From Himantopus leucocephalus (Eukaryota > Chordata > Aves > Charadriiformes > Recurvirostridae): 64,000 bases of DNA. How positions within the stretch are numbered: position 1 is the stretch's first letter; every line of letters starts with the position of its first letter. Below, piece by piece: positions 43,783 through 54,262 of the stretch. A program made the translations under genes and the position numbers. Under the pieces are notes generated by a model. The model searched no databases. It worked only from the letters and a program-made list of their open reading frames with translations, and was not told the origin of the DNA. The stretch spans positions 29,787,790 to 29,851,789 of the forward strand of contig RSEF01000006.1 in assembly GCA_003993805.1 (NCBI GenBank), written 5' to 3'.

Positions 43783-43816
43783 TTTTTTTTTTTTTTTTNT
43801 TTTTTTTTTTTTTTTT
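43783..43816. repeat. Poly(T) run with an N
   Basis: T run interrupted by a single N at 43799, in intergenic DNA. It looks like an unresolved homopolymer. Confidence 0.9.
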
Positions 43817-44020
43817 ATGCCCTCCAAAAAAATAAAAGCAGAAAGACCCATACTTTAAGGTCAAGTACATAATTGTTTCTAACAGGAATTTCAAACATTG
43901 TCTCTTCCTCTGGGCAGGTATTGCTGGGTCAATTACCCTGACTACCCGATGACAGACGCGAGACACAGTAACCCCCATCTGCGCTTGAACGCATCCTCTG
44001 TAAAGTAGAATTTAAAGGGC

Positions 44021-44046
44021 TTTTTTTGTTTTGTTTTGTTTTGTTT
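44021..44046. repeat. (TTTTG)n run
   Basis: Short pentanucleotide repeat of about four units after a T run. Confidence 0.8.
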
Positions 44047-45039
44047 AATCACACAACTTTTGGGGGGTTTCTGGTTGGAGACTTTGGCCAGCTTTCATCT
44101 CATGGATGTCTGATACTGAGACTTCTCCGGCAGTGAAGCTGTAGGAGAAATCAGGCGGGTGACAGGGGAGCCGTGGTCCTGCGATAGCCCTTTTCTGGGC
44201 TGAGGTGGAGGGTCTGTGTGGGGAAGATGTGCTGTGTGTGAAGGAGCGTACCAGAAAATGCCTGTTAGCGGCTGAAATGAAACAAAATGCCCAAGTTACA
44301 TTCCTAGCAGCCTGGGGTATGCATTAAGCAAGTCCCTCAGTTTACCTGGCTCTCAAATGGCTGTAAAAAAGATGCAGTCATGAGGCGCGCTGGCTTGCAC
44401 ATCTCTTATTCTCTGTAATAAGCGTGCTCAGGACCCACACAGCAAATTCAGGGTTGCCACAACAGTCTCCAGTCACTCATTACAACATATTTGCTTCTCA
44501 CTGGATTTTCTGAGGTACCCCTTTTTGTACCAATGATGTGTTTTAGTTCCCTGTTTACTGCATGAATTTCCCTGAAGCAGCCAAGTGGCTTGCTTTTATA
44601 TACAGCTCCCTGCATCATGAGGGCTGACAAAGAACTTGGGTTAGTGAAAACACATTCAACAAAGTAGCTTCACTTCAAATTGTTTCATTTTGAGAGACGA
44701 TCTTTTTCTTTACCCCATCCTCTTTAAATTTTTATGTGAATTTAAATTAACAGACATCAATCAGGTGTAGGCAATACACAGATAAGAAAGATTTGCCATC
44801 TGCAAATCCATTCCTCGCTAAAGGCTTCTGTTTAGCCAGCAGCCACCCGCAGTGTGGACAACGGTACAGACCCCTCTGAATTCTGTTCTTTCTTAAGGCT
44901 ACTTGGATCTGGATGAATTAGCTGAGGGATGCAACAGCCTCCTTCTTCCTTCAGTTCCTTTCTGTTCCGTTTGCACTTTACACAGTGTTCATTACTGTTG
45001 CATCTCAGCACCTCAGGTTCCTTGCAATAGCCACCAGGT

Positions 45040-45432
45040 TTACCTGTGGTCCTGCATTTCGCAGGGATGTCGTAGTAGCGTCAGCTCCACCTCACATGTT
45101 CGTAACCTGACCCAAATGACCATTTTGGGGTTGAGTTTCACACTTGCAGAATATTTGATATGTTTTTCAAGAACAGCGTCTATTAGCTGTGAATATAATG
45201 GTGTGACAAACTGCTTCAAGTCAGCTGAGACCAGCAACAAGATCTGGGCTAGTCCAGCAGACCTAGTAATGTGGAAGAGGACATGAGGACAGGTTGTACA
45301 ATTATCAATGACTTTAATAACCTCATAGGTTCGCTTAAGACCTTTCACTTGGGTAATAGCATCTTTGAACTTTGTACTAACTTGCATCTCTTCTCTTTTC
45401 TGGGATGAAACGCCTGAGATTTCCAATGGCAA
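45040..45432 (-). other. Minus-strand open frame of 130 codons, no identified product
   Basis: Open on the minus strand without an ATG at its start (TTG at 45430; upstream stop TGA at 45451-45453). The middle, around LIDAVLEKHIKYSASVK and VIWVRL, shows a loose residue pattern like ribosomal protein S12 (LVEALCAEH..., EWVGL), but the nucleotide match to S12 is poor and the frame lacks flanking similarity. A second minus-strand frame overlapping its end (about 44826-45083) is open for more than 80 codons and cysteine-rich. Either a very old processed pseudogene or chance; I lean to chance. Confidence 0.2.
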
Positions 45433-48400
45433 CTCATGGCCTTGAGTGTCTCATTTGCTGAAGAAGGCGGGTTTGCAGCAAGCATTGGATTCCTTTCATT
45501 CCAGGGGGAAAGCAGTCTGTGTAAACTGTCTCAACTTCGACTCTAAAACTGAAGCCAAAACAATCAGTAGCTACTACTGAAAAATCTACAGTGGTCTTAC
45601 TTTAATTTAATCCATGAGATACATTTAGCACACCTTTGGTACTGCATAAAATAACAATATTTTTCATGTTAGAGAAGGCAAAAGAAACAGGAGTATAAAT
45701 AATTCTATATGTTAATTGCATTTAAACGTGCTCAAGTTTCACTGCTTCATGTAAGTGCTTTGGATTTGGCCCAACTTAAAAATCATATTTACCCAAACTT
45801 AATTATTTTGGGAGTATTTTTTTTTTTCCTGACTATACCAGTCTTTTTTAGTGGTGATGTTGTTCTCGCTAGTTTTCTTTACCCTAACAGAGGTGACTCC
45901 GCAGCACATTTCTTTTGACAAAAACACACAAAACCAACACGGATCAGTTAACACAGATGACATCTTTAAACTTGAATACATTTTTTCACTATAAACGCCA
46001 CCAGTCAACTTTCGTGTAGGTAGGTTTCCATTGTTAGTTGTCAAAGTCTTCTTGAGTGGATTTCCCACTGTGTCACTTTTGTGTGAGTCAAATCAAGATT
46101 ATAGGTAACAGAGAAGAAAAAGAAAAAGAAGAGAAGGTTAGACCCTCATTTTAGAGTTTAAGAAAAATCTACCAGCAGGTTGCAGTTCGAGTTGGTAATA
46201 TACATGAAAGGGGGAGTCCAAGCCGTGTCACAGGTATCACTATATTAGGCTTTCAGGAAAAAGCATACAAAACACATATTGTAGTGGTCACACACAGAGA
46301 CATAAATTTAGGAACAAGATCTGCCTTAGCTTGAACATAGTCAGCTCTGATAATAAGGAACAATGGACCGAAGCTATTATGAAACGAAACCCAGGTGCCT
46401 GGATGGAGGGAGCTTTTAGTTGAGTTCTCCTGGAATAAAAAAAGTCTAACTTTTTTCACAGATATATGTTGTCCTAATTTTTCTCTGTTCTCACTTTAGA
46501 AGACAGGTGATTTTATTTGGAATCTGACTAATGAATATGATTAAATTTTTCCGTGCTGAAATTTTCTGGAGTAAGATTTAAATGAGATTTTTTGCTTCAT
46601 CTTTTCTGTCCTAAATAATTTTATTTTCATTGGCATTTTGGGTGTGCAAAGAAAACATGCTAGGATATCTCCTGTATCATATCCACGATCTAGTAACCAG
46701 GATGGATTGCAGATACTTTGTAATAGTTTGGGTAGTTCCTAGTCTTACATGAGTGGTGTAAAAATATCTCTGTAAGTGTGACATTCATTAATTCACCTCC
46801 TGAGATTGTCAGGAACCACCTCAAGGAGGAAAAGACAGTGAATACCTAAAGCTGGCAAAAGCTTGATTTATTGCAAAGATCACTTGTTTGACACTTTGTC
46901 TTGAGCTGTATGGGATGTCAACAGATTGCTGAGACATGTCTAATAAGACTGGAGGACAGGGAGAGCAGAAACGTTCAGCAGAATTTGGAGAGTCCCACAA
47001 GGACATAAGAAGGATGGAGGCAAAGTCCAGATTGTCAGAGGTATCTGATGATGTCAGACCTCCAGCTGTGGCATTTACAGGTAAGTTTGACTTTTCTCAC
47101 AAAAGGAGTATATTCCTAGGGAAATGTACCTATGGGTACAGTCTAGGTTTGAGAGATACGTGATAGACATTTGGTCATACTGAAGACCTTTTCTCTTTGC
47201 CATCCAATTTTCTTGTTGCTAGGAGTAAACCAGCTTAATATGAGGAATATTTCTTTTACTCTTGTCTTAACCACAGGCCGTTAGCTTCCAATGGAAACCG
47301 CTGCATCTGGTCCTTTGGAAGTAAGCACGGTGGGTCCGTACCACGTAGTGCTGCCCCCCAAGAGTTTTGTCTAAGGGCCTGAACATTATGGGAACCCACT
47401 TCAGGGATTCAGTAGTAGGAAGTAATGTTCTCTTGACTTGAAGGAGCAATCAGAATATCTGGAGAACAAACACAAGGCTGAGCTAGGCTTGTCTTCAGAT
47501 CAAACAGGGCTTCTGTCCCTTGCAGAATCAATGGCAATTACTAGATTTGAATCACAGGTTCAGTCAGCAAAAGGTTAGTAGTGTTAAGCATGAATATGTT
47601 GGTCTATTGTGCAAAACATACAAATATTCAAGAGTGTTTGCACTGAGGCTTTTGGCTGGGCCTCTGTAAAGATTCAACCAACAAGCCAAACATATGTTCT
47701 GGTGTTCCAGGCTTTGATTCTTAATCATGTTCTGTGCTTGCGTTCAGAGGTTTGCTTTGGGACCATCTCCAGTGTGAGAAAATATGACAGAGAAATCAAA
47801 CACAGAGGTTATGCATAACAGTGCGGTGTTCATATCTGAAGGGGAGCTTTTGTAAGCACTAACATTATTCTTCTTTTGACAGTAGTCGCACATTTTCACT
47901 CGGTTTATCTTAACTGGGAATAACCCCTAAGACAGGATGTCTCCGGGCACTTCAGAGAAGTGCTTTTTGAAGGCAAAGGAAATAATGTTACAGGGCTGTG
48001 CCTCATATCTCTTTGACTGTTAACAATCCTATAAATACCACTGCCGAGTGCAGTATGTGTCCATGGCTGGTCTCAAGTGTAGCTGCAGCGCCTGGCTCGT
48101 AGCACAGGAATATTCTCTTGATCTAGGAGAATGCTCCCCAGCTTTACTAACACTTGGCTCCCTGACACAGACTAAACCAGCTCTGACGGACCATATGAGA
48201 AGGCACTGGCTGGGCATGTAAACTATGCAATATGTCACGGTATGGGAAAAGTCAGGAACCAGCTGCCACAAAGAGTGATTCTGAAACATTCCCAGGAACA
48301 GAAAAAAAGTTGGGAATTAGGGTTTTGAGATAGGTTTGGGTTTGCTTTAACCTGACATTATGCTCTTCCATGACTATGAAACTTTTCAGGAATGACTTTC

Positions 48401-51400
48401 ATACTTTCTCAATGAGCTGAGGTCAAGCTGTAATTTCCCGAGAAAACAGAAACTCAGTTTCTTTTCTTCCAGTCAGTTTTGTCATCTCTTCTTCCTCACA
48501 TGTGCAACTTTATTTTCCAATGCACATTACTGTCCTACGACTGCTGAGGCACGTGGCAGATGTGAAAACCTGGTCTATCTGCTGTTGAAGCCAATGGATT
48601 TTGATCACAGCTCACTTTGCATTGGGCTCTAAATGATTCTTTCTGTAGAAAATGTCACAAAATATTGGTCAGGAACTTGTAAGAGGAAAATGGAACTGAA
48701 TTTAGAAAACATCCCGCACCAACAGAGAGCACTGAGAGCAAAAGAGCAGCGACAGGAAGAACATCGTCCACTGCTGGCCAAACTGCAAGATAATTAAACC
48801 AGAAATAGCATGGGGCAAGAAAGAGGCCAATTAATTCCATCGGAAGGATGTCATCTAGGAGTTCAAGACAAGAAGGAAGCACTGTATAAAGTGGAGATGA
48901 GCATGGCAGTCTGCCAATCTATCACAATTTTCTTTTATTTAAGATGCTTATTAGTATCTTATATTTCAAATTAAATATTTATAGTTCTGTTAATAGCATG
49001 CAGGAAGGAGGCTTATTCCAGAGATTAGTCTGTACAAGAAGTTGTCCACTGATGTAAATTAGATCAGTGAAGCTTGGGATATTCGTGCTTGCAGTCTTGT
49101 CATCATTTGTACTTTGGGACTAGAGGCTGGGGTGGCAGCTAAGCCGCCTCCAGGCACAATACTCTCCTCTCCATGAATGTGCGTACCCCTTACTTTCCTG
49201 CAAAGTGTTTTGCCTACATCAATTGTTTTGGGCTTCAACAAGTCTTTTAAGTGAGTCTGTGTTGTAACCTTCATGGTTGGCAGGCCAGTGTCATTATTCC
49301 CATTCTCCCACATGGAGACTCCTGCAGCTTTTAAAGGAGTTGCCCAAGGACATGCAGAGAAGCAGTGCCAGCTTTGTGAATATACAGCCCCACCATTCTT
49401 ATTAGATTCCATGAAAGATGAGAATAGGCCCTTTGATGCTTTCAGTGAGTGCTGAAGCCTTTACCAATGTTGTGAAAGGTCATTAGAGAAGAGCTGGGGG
49501 GCCAAATTCAACAGCTACTCATGGGAATGGTCCTTGGGATGTGGAACTAATCCAGGAGAAAATGTGAAAACAGAAGTGATTTATATTGAAATGAGGGTTA
49601 TGAAGACAGCAATGACCACTGAAACATACGCAACAATAACTCAGAACAACCCCTCTCTGGCACACTCTGCTCTGCCATCTTTTTAACCCTGGAGGAGGCA
49701 ACCGGGAAGAGCGATTTAGAGCAGACCTGTGGGACTGATATGAGTGAACGAATCTGACTTCTATCTAGGTGCTCCTGGGTTCTCATCAGCCCCTTTCAAG
49801 GCCTAAGGGAAACCATCTTGGTCCTCTGTGATCTGCTCCCTGGGATACAGATAGCAGGACAAAGCAGCCATTCTCTTTTTCTCCCATGGTAAGTGGTCTC
49901 TGCCCTTTTGATATTAAATATATGGGGTCTTTCCAGAAGGGTAGTGAGAAATGTCAAAGAGATAATGTATTTAGCATTCATCTGGTTTGCAACCATTTTA
50001 TACCCACCACACAAAGACATAGAAGGCTTCTCACTCATTTCTCTGCACTCATCATGCTGCCATTGTGGGACCACAAGATAATGAGATGAATAGGAAGCAT
50101 TTCCACAGCATGAGCAATGTAGGAACATCATTATTAATGTTCGTACAAAATATCCCATCTCTACATGATGTCTACATATCTGAGATACAGCCCTCTGCCA
50201 GATATAAAAAACCATGACCATCCAACAGTGATCTGTTACTTAATGGAAAGTCTGCTGAAATTTCAGTTTAAATTGCATTTATTATTTATGTCTCCAGTGC
50301 AGAGTATGTATACTGAGTATGTCTTCCCCTTATAGTGCTAGAGGATTAGTAGTTTCCATTTAAACAGCCAAATATTGTCCCAGAAGGATGTTGAATATGC
50401 CCATATTCAATATTTAAACATTGTAAAAATCCTTTGAAAAATTATTATCATGAAGCCTTTTCTATATATTCTGAGGGGCACATTTGCATGCAGCTGGAGC
50501 CAGGTACCTGCAGCTTAGCCGCTAGTCCTTTTCCCTCTGGCTCCTGGCGGGTTAAGTGAGCACTCCTCCTGGGTGTCCCAGCCTGAAGGCAGAATCTCTA
50601 AGGATGGGGTTCAAAGAGACATATAGGGGTTGAGGTGGACTTATATGGGTGGTGTTGGAGATGATGCGCGCCAGGATGGCATTACCTGCAGGTAAACGTT
50701 ACACTAGGTAATAATATTTTGATTTTGGTCATCCTTTTCTCTTTGCAGCTTGCCCTCCAGCAGGGGGTGGTTTTCAAATATAATCTTGAGGTGACATTTT
50801 TAGTAATTAATTTCAGACATTTGTTGTCCGTGGCTTGTTCACAAGCAGCTCGTTGCACACTCTCAGTGCTTGACAACCTGTGTGTGACGTCTCTAGACCT
50901 TGCTTGGTGGGGCTGCATGCCACCAGGCAGGAGTGGCTGCCCCTAGCACTGCAGATCTCACTGGCACAGTGAATCCAGGTATTTGAATAATTCGTTGCCA
51001 AGATACCTCCCCCTACGCTTGGACATATGTGACAAACTTTCTGGTTCAGTTTGAGTTTTCTTCTAAAGTCTTGGAACAATGCAGTTTGTCTTCGCACACT
51101 AACTCATTCATATTCATATTTGCCAGAGCAGACATTTCGAATGCTTTACTTAAAGCTGCACCCAGAAGTAGACTGTGGAACAGATGGTAGAAAGAGCTAG
51201 GAATTTTCTTGATATTTTATGGGTTGGACAACAACCACAACCTGATCCAACAAATTTTCTTGTTCTCAAACATTTTACTGTCAATACACTCCTCAGGAAT
51301 GTACTCAGAGTTGTTTGGGGACATGGAAAAATATTTACCTCAGCCTTCCACAATTTATTACTTATTGTTTGAAAAAGTTGCCTCTTTTCTGTGCCAACAT

Positions 51401-53240
51401 TTATCATCTTGGGAAACATACTGGAATATAGCAGTGATATTAAACAATAATGTGCTCTTTGCTGGGATAAAATAATATTGCTGGGCCACTGCAGAGGAAG
51501 CCAAAAACCACATGTGAAATGGTTCCTTTGGAAGGGCAAAAAGTCTCAAAGTTTGTTAGCAAATAATTTAGCTAGTGGTGCAGACATCAAATGGCTTCGG
51601 CAGCACTTGCAAAGCTATTCTGAATATGCATTTCCCCTGGCGTGCTGGGGCACAAAGCCACTGTAATGAAGGTTAGAACCATAATAATAAGAATCCCTCA
51701 CCAGTAAAAAAATAATAATATAATAAAATAAAATAAAAAAAAAAACAAACATGCAGCGGAGTTAGGGGAAGAAAGGACAGACTGTGTGAGTCTTTCAGCA
51801 GTTCATATTAATTTAACTTCTGTTTGCATGGCCCTGAATTAGGGGCTGCCTTAACTCCTGGGCAGGGGTGGCAGCTCAATTCCTTTTCCCTTCTTCACCC
51901 TGGCTGGAGAGCGAGAAGCTGCCATCCCTCACCGCCAGTTGTTAAGTGCTTTCTTAGCTGAGCATTTCTTGCACATCCATACGTTTCCCACCACACCTCA
52001 AACTAGTTTAATACTTTCTCTTGTGCAGCCCCTCATGTTTGGTGGGGATTTCCCACACAAAACTGCACAGCTACAAATGCATCATTCTTTAAATATTTCC
52101 CTAAAATGCCCCCCGCTGAGCTGCCTATGAAATACTTGATAAGAGCTGCACAGTCTGGGTGTGTAGTAAAATGAATGTCCTCAAGGACTTCCTCACTGTC
52201 TAGTTGTGCCTCCCTACTACCTCTTGCTGTAGGATACCCAGTAAATTTAGGGGAGGAGAGACCGTCTTTACTGTAGTACCTCAATGCAGCCTGCTACAGA
52301 GAGCCCTTGAAGCTTCCTCCGTAACCTGTAAATGAGATGAATGCAATAAAATGGCTAACCTAAGATGTACCTTGGATGTCCTCTCTCTTCTGAGTGGACT
52401 TCAGCTTGCTCAGCTGGGCGCCAGGAGCTCTGTGCTCCTCAGCCCCTGAACCTGACACCTCCCAAATGGGGCATCTCCAGTGGGATGCTCTACAGGTCCC
52501 TCTTTGCTGCCCCAGGAGCATGAGGGCGTGCAGCGACCGATGGTGGGACAGGTGGGGGGACCTCAGCATGGAGGGGGCTGCAATTTTCTCAGGAGGTGGT
52601 GGGGTGCAATTGCACCGTTTTGGCCGGTTGCTCTGTGAGCAGTGCCCCCGTCTTGGCACAACGCACGGTATGTTATTTAACCTTCTAAAGACTCGCTTGT
52701 CCTGCCAGTGCCCTCGCATGCACCAAAGAACAAATACAAACTTTACTTCCCTTTTGATATACATAAAGGGGAAAAGAGGGGGGAAAGGATCTGCGCTGTG
52801 CTTGGAGGGAGAAGAAAGAACATTAGAATGGATGGGTAAGCTGAAAGGGATGGAGCAATTCTCAAAAAATATTAATAACTACTAATAAAGGCATATTTGA
52901 ATACCGAGTTTAGTTGTGAAGGAACCAAAGAGCCCCACCTGCGCTGGAATTGTCCTGGCCCACCTCTGAAGTGCTCCCACCTGAAGGGCAGGGTGCCCCA
53001 GTTTCTCGAAAGTGCGCTCTGGACTCGACACAAGGTGTGAAACAAATCTTTGAACCCTGGGTGCTTTGCCCAACGCCTGTTCCTTTATTAGAAGCCCAGA
53101 AGCCAGCATGGAATAAGCAGGGTAGCAGTACAGCGCGGCACATTTTTATAGCAAGGCCAAATCTTTATTATGCTTCTTGGCCCAGTTTAGTGGAGAACAC
53201 TGCTGGGCCTGATTTCAGTTTTGATATCATACACTGAGGC
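45433..53240. other. Intergenic DNA, second part
   Basis: No gene recognised. One exon-like piece ends at a good donor at 47081. A GTTGAAGCCAATGG repeat-type motif lies at 48584. An A/T-rich simple repeat sits at 51705-51745. The remaining open frames are short, overlap on both strands and look random. Confidence 0.7.
51705..51745. repeat. A-rich (AAT)n/(AAAT)n simple repeat
   Basis: Mixed ATA and AAAT units ending in an A run. No retrogene-like sequence precedes it that I can recognise. Confidence 0.8.
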
Positions 53241-53254
53241 TGCAGACCCTTAAG

Positions 53255-53660
53255 AGTGCAAGCTGGAGAAAAGAACATAGAAAATGTTAGGAATGAGAAA
53301 AGGCCATTCAACACATTGATGCTTGTCTCTTGTAATACAGCGTTTCCCCCAGGATAGCATCTAATTGCTTCTTGAACGAGCCCACTGTCTTTGCCTCAAC
53401 AACCTTGCCCAGTAGGCCATTCCAAACATTTATTATTCTTTGAGTGACAAAGCACTTCCTTATGTCTCCTCTGAATTTGTTTTTTGAACTTCCATTTATG
53501 CCCCCGATCCTGTCATCTGTGCAGTATCAAAAGTAGTAACATGCATTGATATTATCCATTCAGCTAAGATTTTTGTATACTTCAGTTAGACCCCCCTTAA
53601 ATGCCTTTTTTTTTTTTTTTAAAGTTGAATAGATTGAGGGTTTTTTTCACCTTTCAGTAA
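53255..53660 (-). mobile_element. Decayed CR1/L3-like LINE, 3' part
   Basis: The + strand carries the familiar antisense pattern of CR1-group LINEs: aaggccattcaacaca, then ggccattccaaacatttatt, acttccttatgtctcctctg, and ttgtatacttcagttagacc. Read on the minus strand the last part gives KGGLTEVYKN, a decayed form of the RGDLIEVYKIL-type C-terminus of CR1 reverse transcriptase. Many stops and gaps show it is long dead. CR1 is the dominant LINE of birds, turtles and crocodilians, with older relatives in all amniotes. Confidence 0.7.
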
Positions 53661-54159
53661 CTTCTACAATTTTATCCTGGAACCAAGTTGAGCAAAAATA
53701 TTTGTTAAAGCCTGACTTACATTAGACCACACTGAATGGATTTATAAAGTCTACTACAGAAACACATTTCAGTAAGGGTTTTTTTCCCCCCCCTTTTTTT
53801 GGAGACTAAACTATCATTTAGTTTCGCTGATGCTTGTGCCTGGTTATTTTGACAAAAGTTAACTCGGAAGAGGGCAAGAAGAAAAAGCTTGATATGAAAT
53901 TTGGAAAAAGCTGGTAATCTCTAAATTTTTCCATTTATACTGTGGGTTTCCACACCCCCACCCCCTTTTTCTCTTTCTCCAAGCAGTGGGTTTTTTGGAA
54001 AAGAGAATTGTTTATCATATGGGATTTTCCATGTGATGATGCTTTGCAGAATCTGTATGGAGAAATGTCAAAATTCATCAGCGATCCCCCCCAAAGCCAC
54101 AGAATCAAACAGTTCAGCCCTCATCCACCGCCACAACGGAGGTGAATAGTTCATTACCT

Positions 54160-54262
54160 TTTTGGATGAAATTCTACGGCATGTGTTATGCAGGAGGCCA
54201 GAACTGATGATCTAATGGTCCCTCCTGGCCCTGAAAAATATCTACGAATAATGATTATAGAT
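54160..54262 (+). mobile_element. CR1-type 3' end fragment
   Basis: Sequence ggatgaaattctacggcatg, then gttatgcaggaggccagaac, tgatgatctaatggtccctc and ctggccctgaaaaatatc. This is the conserved 3' tail of an old sauropsid CR1 family (consensus of the form aggaggtcagactagatgat followed by ggtcccttctggcc). It lies in the opposite orientation to the fragment 500 nt upstream, so they are separate insertions. Confidence 0.7.

Larger units (their letters stand above)
37321..44900. other. Intergenic DNA downstream of TCF7L2, first part
   Basis: No gene recognised. Contains a GAC TTCAGTGGG-type repeat relic at 38643, an (ATA)n patch near 39985-40000, GC-richer patches at 42310-43100 and 43490-43700 that only open chance frames, a T run with N at 43783-43816 and a (TTTTG)n run at 44021-44046. 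In human the next gene downstream (HABP2) is far away, so an empty flank is expected. Confidence 0.7.

Noticed and set aside
45040..45432. Calling the minus-strand frame an RPS12 pseudogene
   Set aside because: Only a loose residue rhythm agrees; codon-by-codon nucleotide comparison from memory was poor and no poly(A) remnant or flanking repeat was seen.
52394..52885. 163-codon + strand open frame
   Set aside because: No recognisable domain, and a long opposing frame covers the same DNA; looks like GC-rich noise.
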